In this document: positions 1-6,301 of the stretch, piece after piece
Position numbering within the stretch: the stretch's first letter is position 1
How the letters are laid out: every line of letters begins with the position of its first letter
NCBI GenBank assembly: GCA_964459445.1
Contig: CAYWMP010000031.1
Coordinates: forward strand, 1 to 40,679
Source of the DNA: CAYWMP01 sp964459445
GTDB taxonomy: Bacteria > Desulfobacterota > DSM-4660 > Desulfatiglandales > HGW-15
Reading direction: 5' to 3'
DNA: 40,679 nucleotides
Translations under genes and position numbers: made by a program
Notes under the pieces: model-generated
The model's input: the letters and a program-made list of their open reading frames with translations, nothing else
What the model was told of the DNA's origin: nothing
Database searches by the model: none

Positions 1-650
1 ATAATCTGGGAAAAATACTAGCCGATTCTGAAAGCCCCTTTGTCGCGGTCCTCGGCGGCGCTAAGGTGTCGGATAAGATTCAAATTATCCAGAGTTTGCT
101 GGAAAAGGTGGATGTGCTTCTCATAGGCGGTGCGATGGCCTATACTTTCTTGAGTGCTCAGGGACACGGCACGGGGAATTCTAAAGTTGAAGAAGATCAG
201 CTCGATTTGGCAACTCAGCTCTTGAAACTGGCATCGGAAAAGGATGTTCTCATGCTGTTGCCGTCCGATCATGTGATCTCAGAAAAGGCGGAACAGGGAA
301 GCACGGCGGAAACCGTTACGGGTGAAATCCCCGCAGGTAGGATGGGACTGGACATAGGACCTGAAACGGCTAAGGCGTTCGGCAAAGAGATCGCGAAGGC
401 CCGCACCGTGTTTTGGAACGGACCGCTGGGGCTATTTGAAATCAGCCCCTATGACGCAGGCACCATGGCTATGGCATCAGCTCTTGCCGAGAGTTCGGCT
501 GTGACGGTGGTCGGAGGGGGAGATTCGGTAGCGGCCGTCAAACGATCCGGAAAGGCGGATGCCGTAACCCATATCTCTACCGGCGGTGGCGCCACCCTCG
601 AGTTCCTAGAGGGGAAAACACTGCCCGGGCTGGCTGCCCTGGAAGGATAG
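1..650 (+). CDS. pgk: Phosphoglycerate kinase, C-terminal part (5' end outside window)
   Basis: Glycolytic and gluconeogenic enzyme that transfers phosphate between 1,3-bisphosphoglycerate and ADP in the cytoplasm. The open frame runs from base 3 without a start, so the N-terminal half lies upstream; 215 codons remain of a family length near 395. Visible family motifs are PFVAVLGGAKVSDK at the start of the C-terminal nucleotide domain, FWNGPLGLFE, the glycine-rich VVGGGDSVAAV and the terminal HISTGGGATLEFLEGK loop. An ATG at base 66 is internal to the conserved GGAKVSDK region and is not a real start. No clear terminator follows the TAG. Confidence 0.97.
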   Translation, partial: NLGKILADSESPFVAVLGGAKVSDKIQIIQSLLEKVDVLLIGGAMAYTFLSAQGHGTGNSKVEEDQLDLATQLLKLASEKDVLMLLPSDHVISEKAEQGSTAETVTGEIPAGRMGLDIGPETAKAFGKEIAKARTVFWNGPLGLFEISPYDAGTMAMASALAESSAVTVVGGGDSVAAVKRSGKADAVTHISTGGGATLEFLEGKTLPGLAALEG

Positions 651-930
651 GCTCGCTCACGCCGGACGCAATCGTTCTGCAGAAGGGCCATGTCATTTAA
701 GCAGGTAGTTGCTTTGAATAAATAAATTTATCGGCAATCGAAAACCATAAAAATTCCAAGCACCAAAATACAAATCTCAAATACCAATCCATCCTCCGTA
801 GCCCGCTACTGCGGAGGAGGAGTGACCGAAATTCTAAATTCAAAATAAATAGAAAGACGGTAAGACTCAATCGGAATCAGTTAAGGTTGGTTTTGACGTT
901 CCCATATGTTTGCCAGGCCGAGGGCTACCC
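651..930. other. Intergenic region with A/C-rich low-complexity tract and short hairpin
   Basis: No gene is supported. From about 745 to 850 the sequence is A/C-rich and internally repetitive (runs such as CCAAGCACCAAAATACAAAT). This encloses an imperfect hairpin at about 791-818 (TCCTCCGTAG, loop, CTACTGCGGAGGA, with a small bulge). It resembles dispersed intergenic repeats of deltaproteobacterial genomes, but no second copy is visible here, so its identity is uncertain. Confidence 0.35.
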
Positions 931-967
931 TTGACGCGAACGATTATTTGTACTACAATTTGTAGTA
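931..967 (+). promoter_or_regulatory. Promoter and overlapping operator of the toxin-antitoxin pair
   Basis: TTGACG (931-936) and TACAAT (954-959) are separated by exactly 17 bases, a good sigma70-type promoter. The -10 box lies inside a perfect inverted repeat, TACTACAA-T-TTGTAGTA (951-967). A ribbon-helix-helix antitoxin bound there would block polymerase, the usual autoregulation of such operons. A strong Shine-Dalgarno GGAGGT (978-983) follows, six bases before the antitoxin ATG. Confidence 0.75.
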
Positions 968-989
968 TATGTAAATCGGAGGTATAGAA

Positions 990-1238
990 ATGCCTACAAG
1001 CGTAAGGCTTGACCAGGAAACTGAAGAATTATTAATGAAGACGGCAAAGGCTTTAAAGGCTACTAAGTCAGACATAGTCAAAGCTTCGGTGCGGGATTAC
1101 TGCAATAGAACATTGAAGGATAGAAGTGAAAGACCATACGATCTAATAGCAGATCTAATTGGGAAAGAGTCCAGCGGACAGGGTAATCTCGCCATAAACA
1201 GTGAGAAGATTCTTAGGGAAGCTTTCAGGAAAAAATAG
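990..1238 (+). CDS. Ribbon-helix-helix antitoxin (CopG/Arc-type)
   Basis: An 82-residue protein that probably binds its own promoter as a dimer and neutralises the toxin encoded next to it. The N-terminus (residues 2-45) has the ribbon-helix-helix pattern: a short strand TSVRLDQETEELL, a helix MKTAKALKATKSD, then a second helix IVKASVRDYCN. The charged C-terminal half would be the toxin-binding tail. The start is fixed by GGAGGT six bases upstream. Its stop TAG directly abuts the toxin ATG, so the two are translationally coupled. The exact antitoxin subfamily is not certain. Confidence 0.85.
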   Translation: MPTSVRLDQETEELLMKTAKALKATKSDIVKASVRDYCNRTLKDRSERPYDLIADLIGKESSGQGNLAINSEKILREAFRKK

Positions 1239-1658
1239 ATGATTCTATTGGATACAGGGCCGATAGTCGCTCTCTTTGATGCGTCAGATGATTACCATAC
1301 CCTATGTACTGAGACCCTGAAGAGAATAAAGGAGCCGTTAATTACAACCTGGCCTGTACTTACTGAAGCCTTCTGTCTCTTAGGATTTTCATGGAAGGCT
1401 CAAGACAATCTCTGGGAATTCATTCTGCGAGGGGGTTTTAAAATCCACGCATTCGATACAAATATGCAAGCTCGTTGTCGCCAGCTAATGGAGAAATATA
1501 GAGACTTGCCGATGGATTTGGCTGATGGGACTCTTGTCGTAATCGCTGAATTTGAAAACCTATCCAAAGTCTTCACGCTCGACCACAAAGACTTCAATGT
1601 ATATAGACCTGCCCCAAGGAAACGCTTTAAGTTGCTTCCAGGAAGAATGTGTCAGTAA
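1239..1658 (+). CDS. PIN-domain toxin (VapC-like ribonuclease)
   Basis: A 139-residue PIN-domain protein, expected to be a Mg2+-dependent RNase that cleaves specific RNAs when freed from its antitoxin. The four acidic positions expected of the active site are visible: D5 (LLDTGPIVALFD), E43 (VLTEAF), D96 (LADGTLV) and D115 (FTLDHKDF). The length fits the family. There is no gap between the antitoxin stop and this ATG, and there is no separate promoter. With all acidic residues present it is probably active. Confidence 0.88.
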   Translation: MILLDTGPIVALFDASDDYHTLCTETLKRIKEPLITTWPVLTEAFCLLGFSWKAQDNLWEFILRGGFKIHAFDTNMQARCRQLMEKYRDLPMDLADGTLVVIAEFENLSKVFTLDHKDFNVYRPAPRKRFKLLPGRMCQ

Positions 1659-1691
1659 AGCGATAGGATCCCGAATTGTAACGGAAAAGTG

Positions 1692-2183
1692 ATGAGACTA
1701 TCCAAAGCGATTCAATATCTTCAAAGAGACATCTGGAGNNNNNNNNNNNNNNNNNNNNNNNNNNNNNNNNNNNNNNNNNNNNNNNNNNNNNNNNNNNNNN
1801 NNNNNNNNNNNNNNNNNNNNNNNNNNNNNNNNNNNNNNATGGTGCATCACTTTGCAGAGGGCGGGAAGGCCTGGGAGGTTCATCAGATTTCAGAAAAATT
1901 GGGCACACCCCTTAGACTGGTGAAGCAGGTCCTGCACGGACTGGTAGAATCTGGTATAGTGTCAGAGGTCAGGATGGATAATGAAAAGGAGTTCGGATAC
2001 CAGCCGGCAAGGGATCCCGATACCTTGACCATAAAATCCGTCATTGATGCGCTGGAGCAACAGGGGAGTGATGGGATTCCTCTCATCCATTCGGAAGAAC
2101 TTCAGACACTATCCGATAGCTTAAAGACCTTTAGCGAGCTTATTGAAAATTCCTCAGCAAACCTTACATTGAAAAATATATGA
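1692..2183 (+). CDS. YihY/BrkB-family membrane protein, interrupted by assembly gap
   Basis: The 15 or so codons before the gap (MRLSKAIQYLQRDIW) look like the start of a YihY-family protein. The 114 residues after it look like the soluble, winged-helix-like C-terminal extension found in deltaproteobacterial members (EVHQISEKLGTPLRLVKQVL, then YQPARDPDTLTIKSVIDAL). The family has about six membrane helices and usually more than 270 residues between these parts, so the 100-N gap must stand for a longer missing stretch and the continuous frame across it is fortuitous. GTG at 1689 is an alternative start. No strong ribosome site is seen. Molecular function is unknown; older ribonuclease BN names are not supported. 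Confidence 0.6.
   Translation: MRLSKAIQYLQRDIWXXXXXXXXXXXXXXXXXXXXXXXXXXXXXXXXXXMVHHFAEGGKAWEVHQISEKLGTPLRLVKQVLHGLVESGIVSEVRMDNEKEFGYQPARDPDTLTIKSVIDALEQQGSDGIPLIHSEELQTLSDSLKTFSELIENSSANLTLKNI
1739..1838. other. Assembly gap of 100 N
   Basis: Exactly 100 undetermined bases, the conventional placeholder for a scaffold gap of unknown length. It lies inside the yihY-type gene. Confidence 0.99.
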
Positions 2184-2263
2184 TTACCTGTTTAATTTTG
2201 AGATCATAATTCGAATAGCGCGGCCCATATATTTTCAATGAACAATAGGAAAGGGAAGATCAC

Positions 2264-2683
2264 ATGAAAAGATCTATATATATACTTGCAATAACGATTT
2301 TGGCTTTGGCATTACCTGTGAACACATACGCTCGGGCCGTTTCTCCTCAAAGTGGGGCCACAGCAGGAATAGAACGAATCAGCGTAGAAGAGAGCCGTGC
2401 AAAATCACAATCAGGCGAGGCACTTCTTGTCTGCTCCTATGGTGATGATTCCTGCAAAGACATGCTCATTGAAGGGGGTATACTCAAGAGTGAATTCGAG
2501 AAGAAACTCGCATCGCTCTCAAAGGAGCAGGAAATTATTTTTTATTGTGCGTGAGAAAATGAGGCGACATCTGCCAGGTTGGCAGAAGAGTACAAGGAAA
2601 AGGGCTATACAAAGGTAAAGGCGCTTAAGGGCGGGTTCGCTGCCTGGAAAAAGGCGGGATTCCCGGTCATGGAAAAGAAATAG
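2264..2683 (+). CDS. Exported rhodanese-domain protein, predicted selenoprotein (in-frame TGA at 2552-2554)
   Basis: A 139-residue rhodanese-fold protein with an N-terminal signal peptide (MKRSIYILAITILALALPVN, probable cleavage near TYA-RA), so it should act in the periplasm in sulfur or selenium transfer or thiol redox chemistry. The frame meets TGA at codon 97, then continues in the same frame as typical rhodanese sequence (ENEATSARLAEEYKEKGY, then VKALKGGFAAWKKAGFPV) to TAG at 2681. The active-site motif reads FYC95-A96-U97-ENEATS. In Cys-containing relatives the loop reads YC(A/S)C-PNEATSAR, so TGA falls where a Cys is expected. A SECIS-like hairpin follows. Rhodanese-related selenoproteins are known from deltaproteobacteria. 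The start is supported by GGAAAGGGAAG upstream. The alternative, a nonsense mutation, is less likely because the downstream half is intact. Confidence 0.85.
2555..2590 (+). promoter_or_regulatory. Bacterial SECIS-like hairpin after the Sec TGA codon
   Basis: Directly downstream of TGA (2552-2554) the mRNA can fold TCTGCC (2570-2575) with GGCAGA (2581-2586), a perfect six-base-pair stem. The five-base loop is AGGTT, with the GG about 23 bases after the stop. Bacterial SECIS elements recognised by SelB have a short upper stem, a G-containing loop (AGGUCU in E. coli fdhF) and this range of distance. The lower stem is weak, as is common in bacteria. Confidence 0.75.
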
Positions 2684-2710
2684 AGAAATCCCCTTATTCC
2701 CAAAGGAGGG

Positions 2711-2743
2711 GCGCCCGGAACCGGAGAAGTCCCGGGCGCTTTT
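2711..2743 (+). terminator. Rho-independent terminator after the rhodanese gene
   Basis: A perfect eight-base-pair stem GCGCCCGG (2711-2718) / CCGGGCGC (2732-2739) is followed by TTTT. It lies 28 bases after the rhodanese TAG and confirms that the transcript, and so the gene, extends past the internal TGA. Confidence 0.85.
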
Positions 2744-2806
2744 ATGACAGCGACCTTAGGAGGAAGGCGAGGAGAAGGAAATAATTGACTAGGCGTTCAT
2801 CGCTTT

Positions 2807-3004
2807 TTACCATTTGTAGTGGCACCCATAGCCATGGTGGCCGTAACCGTGATGTTTATGCCCATGGGGCCTATATCCCCGGTAATAGCCACGGTCAAAA
2901 TATCTATCATCATCTCTGTAATAATCCGCAGAATACCCTGTCGTTTCACAACCCGAGAAAAGGAGTAAAAGAAGGAGGAGGTTAAGGTATATTTTCCATT
3001 TCAT
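2807..3004 (-). CDS. Small His/Tyr/Gly-rich lipoprotein
   Basis: A 65-residue protein. It begins MKWKIYLNLLLLLLLF and has a lipobox L-F-S-G-C, so it should be lipidated and held on the outer side of a membrane. The mature part is short and of biased composition: Tyr/Asp/Arg first (YYRDDDRYFDRGYYRGY), then a His/Gly/Tyr tail with many HH and GHH repeats, ending CHYKW. His-rich tails of this kind often bind Ni, Zn or Cu, but that is inference. The open frame could start further upstream (3058), but the ATG at 3004 has AGGGTGA in front and puts the signal sequence at the N-terminus. No named family is recognised. Confidence 0.65.
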   Translation of the reverse strand: MKWKIYLNLLLLLLLFSGCETTGYSADYYRDDDRYFDRGYYRGYRPHGHKHHGYGHHGYGCHYKW

Positions 3005-3521
3005 ATCAATCACCCTATTTATCAGCTTCCTTTCATTGATTAGTCGACGGATAAACAAAATCCTTTCATTTTGTCGAAACCAGCCCGTAACTCATATCTA
3101 TCCGCAACTTTTAAAATCCCTACCTTGCAATATAATCATTTAACACTTCGTTAAAAGTTCATCACGCACATGAGCTTGTTTATTGGAAACTATTGAATCA
3201 ATAAGCACCATGGAGGCTTGGTAAACGTGATTACATCTTTTCTTCGTTCGGAGTCTCACGGCCTGGTCATTTCAATGGGTTACTGACGGGTGATGCCCCG
3301 CCCTCCGGGCGGGACAAGCCTCCCCCCTCCGCTGTTCTCCTCGCTTTTGCTCGGAGCCAAGGGGTCCCCCATTCCATAACCCTTTGAAATGACGAAGGCC
3401 TCCCGCCGGTCACTCCGAAAAGACGCCATCACGTTTTCAACTGCATAGTTGCTCAATTTTTTATTGTGCTCATTCAAAGGATGAACATAATTCAAGCGGA
3501 ATGGGCCTCGCTAAGTCTCGC
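3005..3521. other. Long intergenic region, no gene supported
   Basis: A stretch of over 500 bases without a credible gene. The left part (3059-3240) is A/T-rich and featureless. The right part holds a large inverted repeat (3247-3419, listed separately). A 71-codon minus-strand frame at 3280-3495 lies almost entirely in that repeat, has no ribosome site and looks like no protein family. Confidence 0.6.
3247..3419. repeat. Large imperfect inverted repeat, possible MITE-like element or structured RNA
   Basis: GTCATTTCAATGGGTTA (3266-3282) is the reverse complement of TAACCCTTTGAAATGAC (3377-3393) with one mismatch. The outer part TTCGGAGT (3247-3254) matches ACTCCGAA (3412-3419), and GGCCT lies between the two blocks in both arms. 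The 90-base interior is G/C-rich with its own small stem (CCCGCCCTCCGGGCGGG). No coding capacity is seen. It could be a non-autonomous mobile element, a dispersed repeat or a structured RNA. Confidence 0.55.
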
Positions 3522-3550
3522 TTGACACATTCAATCCTTTCTCTTATGTA
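3522..3550 (+). promoter_or_regulatory. Probable promoter of the 2-oxoacid oxidoreductase genes
   Basis: TTGACA (3522-3527), 17 bases, TATGTA (3545-3550). It lies about 120 bases before the alpha-subunit ATG, leaving a leader of about 110 bases in which no riboswitch or strong hairpin is recognised. Confidence 0.55.
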
Positions 3551-3668
3551 TCAAAGGTCTCTCTTACCTACTTGGGATGAATCTTTTTTTTGACCGGATA
3601 AATGTCTCCTTTCCAACCCGCATAATCGGAGTTTGTGGGAAGGGGATTGAAGACGGAGGATTATCGGG

Positions 3669-4793
3669 ATGGCATATAGTTTATTGGAAGGCAATGAGGC
3701 AGTAGCCTGGGGGGCGCTCAAGGCCGGATGTCGTTTTTTCGCCGGATACCCCATTACCCCGGCAACCACGATTTTTAATACCATGCTCAAGCTCCTGCCT
3801 CCTGAGGGCGGCATATGCCTTCAGGGCGAAGATGAGATTGCCTCCATCGGTTCCTGTCTTGGGGCGTCTATGGCGGGGCTAAAGGCCATGACCGCAACAT
3901 CCGGACCGGGCCTGAGCCTATACAGTGAGCACATCTCATTTGCTATTGGCAGCGAAATTCCAATTGTGATTGTGGATGTGCAGCGTTTAGGTCCTTCAAC
4001 GGGTTCGGCAACCCGAGGCGCGGATGGAGATATCCAATTTATGCGGTGGGGCAATAGCGGTGGTGAGCCTGTGATCGTGCTGGCGCCCGTCGATGTTAAG
4101 GACTGTGTCGTTCTGACGGTGCACGCCTTCAATCTTGCGGAGAAATTCAGGTGCCCTGTATTCGTCGCATCCAATAAAGAGATAGGCATGACCAAGGAAA
4201 GCATCGACATGGATGCATTGGAGATCCTAACAGTCAAAGAACGGGTTTCATCTCCTCAAGGGGAATCCTATCTTCCTTTTCGAGTTCCTTCAGGGGGGAT
4301 GGTTCCAAACTTCCTTCCGATTGGGGACAATAATACTCTCGTACGGCAGACATCTTCGACTCACGGCGAAGACGGATACATTACAACGGATCCCGACAGG
4401 ATTGGAGAAATTCGTGATCGACTCATGAAAAAGCTGGTTTCGAAAGTGGACCAGTTTTCTCTTTATGAAGAATATATGGGAAAAGATGCAGATACCTTGC
4501 TCTTGACCTACGGAGTGACGGGCCGCGCAGCGAGGGATGCTTACAGGGATCTAAACAAGGGCGGACATCTCGTATCGCTCCTCATTTTGAAAACCCTGTG
4601 GCCCGTTCCGGAAGCCTTGATTTTGGACCGGGCCGGTAAAGCGAAACGGATTGTAGTGGTGGAGATGAACCTCGGGCAATATGTCCGGGAGATTGAGCGC
4701 GTCCTACCGGATAAACCTATCCAGTTTCTAGGGCGAATGGACGGGAGACTCATCACACCGCGTCAAATCAAGGAGGCCGTCAAAAATGACTAG
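3669..4793 (+). CDS. 2-oxoacid:acceptor oxidoreductase, alpha subunit
   Basis: A 374-residue alpha subunit of a thiamine-pyrophosphate enzyme that oxidatively decarboxylates a 2-oxoacid to an acyl-CoA, passing electrons to ferredoxin or a similar acceptor (KorA/VorB type). The pyrimidine-binding domain I is visible (GNEAVAWGALKAGCRFFAGYP, ITPATTI, then EDEIASIG and SGPGLSLYSE). Domain II follows (LLTYGVTGRAARDA, KTLWPVP, VVVEMNLGQ). The start has GGAGG ten bases upstream. The last eight bases overlap the beta gene in an ATGACTAG junction. Unlike some KorA proteins there is no N-terminal gamma domain; that domain is on the partner. Substrate (2-oxoglutarate, branched-chain or other) cannot be decided from sequence. 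Confidence 0.88.
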   Translation: MAYSLLEGNEAVAWGALKAGCRFFAGYPITPATTIFNTMLKLLPPEGGICLQGEDEIASIGSCLGASMAGLKAMTATSGPGLSLYSEHISFAIGSEIPIVIVDVQRLGPSTGSATRGADGDIQFMRWGNSGGEPVIVLAPVDVKDCVVLTVHAFNLAEKFRCPVFVASNKEIGMTKESIDMDALEILTVKERVSSPQGESYLPFRVPSGGMVPNFLPIGDNNTLVRQTSSTHGEDGYITTDPDRIGEIRDRLMKKLVSKVDQFSLYEEYMGKDADTLLLTYGVTGRAARDAYRDLNKGGHLVSLLILKTLWPVPEALILDRAGKAKRIVVVEMNLGQYVREIERVLPDKPIQFLGRMDGRLITPRQIKEAVKND

Positions 4794-6078
4794 CCTGATA
4801 AACAAAAACAGGCCGCCGGTTTACTGTCCGGGGTGCACCCATGACAGGATCACAAGGTCCCTTGATAAGGCCTTTCAAAACATGGGTCTTCAAGGAAATG
4901 AAATTGTCATCGTGACGGACATCGGGTGTTCGGGTCTCTTTGATACCTTCTTCAATACGCACGCCTTTCATGGTTTGCACGGCCGGGCCCTGACCTATGC
5001 AGCGGGGCTGAAGCTTGCCCGTCCGGAGTTAAATGTCATCGTGACCATGGGTGACGGGGGCATGGGAATCGGAGGGGCGCACTTCTTGAGTGCCTGCCGT
5101 CGCAATCTCGATCTGACTCTTTTGGTGCTCAATAACTTCAACTTCGGCATGACAGGCGGCCAGTTCTCCGCCACAACACCGGCTGAGGCGCAAGTGGGTT
5201 CCGGATTCTTGAATCAGCTAGAGCGACCGCTTGATGTATGCGATGTGGCCTGTGCTGCGGGGGCGACCTATGCCTCTCGCATATCGGGGTTTAGCCAGGA
5301 TTTGGTTGATGAGATGGAGCGTGCTGTTGGACATGAAGGGTTTTCGGTCGTGGATATTTGGGGATTGTGCACCGGCAGATATACGAGACGCAACCGACTC
5401 ACCCCCCAGGCCATTAAAGAATCCATTGAAATTCTCCCATCAAGGAAAGGGGAAGTGGCGGAGAACAGCAGAAAGGAATACGGGAAGCACTATAGAGAAA
5501 TCATTTCCAAGCAAAAGCCGGTACCTGAGCCTGTAAAGATAGATGCGAAATACCAACCCCCCCAATCGAAAAGGGAAGAGGTGATCATTCTAGGGGGTGC
5601 AGGTCAAAGAGTCGTCACGGCCGGTGAGATCCTGTGTATCGCAGGACTCTTCGCTGGCCTTCAGGTGACGCAGAAAAACGAGTACAACATCACGGTGCTA
5701 AAGGGGCCATCCATCAGCGAGGTGATATTATCGACGGAAGAAATAGGCTTTACCGGAATTGAAAAAGCGAGTGCCATTATTGCGATTAGCCAGGAAGGCG
5801 TTGATCGTCGGACATGGCTATTTGACGAGAGTGATGATGAAACTTTGGTTTTACATATTCCCGATGTGGAAGTGCCGTCTTGCAAGGCAAAAGTGCTTCC
5901 GATGGATCTGAAAGCACAGGGCATCAAGGGACAGGATTGGGCGCTTGCTTCTCTTGCGGTGCTTGCGAAACTCAATAGGGTGATCAATCTTGAGATGCTG
6001 AAATCGGCACTCGATTTTAGATTTAAAGACAAGGTTTTGTTTTCAGCAAAGGAATTGGTAAACAGGGTGCAAGTGTGA
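4786..6078 (+). CDS. 2-oxoacid:acceptor oxidoreductase, beta-gamma fusion subunit
   Basis: A 430-residue fusion. Residues 1-250 are the TPP-binding beta subunit: YCPGC (C14, C17), C48 (DIGCSG) and a late Cys (GLCTGRYTRR), which can hold the [4Fe-4S] cluster. The TPP motif runs from GDG (89-91) to NNFNFGMTGGQ (116-126). After a Lys/Pro-rich linker, residues from about 265 form a gamma domain (ILGGAGQRVVTAGEIL, KGPSISEVILS, and a Rossmann-like core to the C-terminus). Beta and gamma are usually separate proteins. No ferredoxin-type delta subunit is encoded beside it. Its start lies inside the end of the alpha gene, so expression is coupled. Confidence 0.87.
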   Translation: MTSLINKNRPPVYCPGCTHDRITRSLDKAFQNMGLQGNEIVIVTDIGCSGLFDTFFNTHAFHGLHGRALTYAAGLKLARPELNVIVTMGDGGMGIGGAHFLSACRRNLDLTLLVLNNFNFGMTGGQFSATTPAEAQVGSGFLNQLERPLDVCDVACAAGATYASRISGFSQDLVDEMERAVGHEGFSVVDIWGLCTGRYTRRNRLTPQAIKESIEILPSRKGEVAENSRKEYGKHYREIISKQKPVPEPVKIDAKYQPPQSKREEVIILGGAGQRVVTAGEILCIAGLFAGLQVTQKNEYNITVLKGPSISEVILSTEEIGFTGIEKASAIIAISQEGVDRRTWLFDESDDETLVLHIPDVEVPSCKAKVLPMDLKAQGIKGQDWALASLAVLAKLNRVINLEMLKSALDFRFKDKVLFSAKELVNRVQV

Positions 6079-6123
6079 TGCAGAATGCAAGATACGGGAT
6101 CCGGGATGCGGATTGTGACCTAT

Positions 6124-6301
6124 TACCTGAATTTTGCATCAGTTACCTACTGCGGCACGGAAATCCTTGCTGCAACGCTTGCTTCGCCATTTTGGTCCTC
6201 ACCATATAGGCCTATATGCATGCGGGCCAAAATGTCTGCAACTGCGCGTTTCCCTAGGGATTCCCGCACCTCGCTACGGTATCCGATGCAAAATTCAGGT
6301 A
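6124..6301. repeat. 178-bp imperfect palindrome between convergent genes
   Basis: The ends are a perfect 17-bp inverted repeat, TACCTGAATTTTGCATC (6124-6140) and its complement (6285-6301). The arms continue as imperfect complements, for example CCATTTTGG near 6188 pairing with CCAAAATG near 6227. The centre is the perfect palindrome ATATAGGCCTATAT (6204-6217). The right end abuts the stop codon of the minus-strand dehydrogenase. It may be a MITE-like insertion or a large bidirectional terminator. Plus-strand frames within it look spurious. Confidence 0.75.

Noticed and set aside
2264..2683. Rhodanese gene as a frameshifted or nonsense pseudogene
   Set aside because: The reading frame is the same on both sides of TGA, conserved rhodanese residues continue to the stop and terminator, and a SECIS-like hairpin follows. 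Selenocysteine explains this better.
3280..3495. 71-codon minus-strand frame
   Set aside because: It lies almost wholly inside the inverted repeat at 3247-3419, has no ribosome site and no family resemblance.
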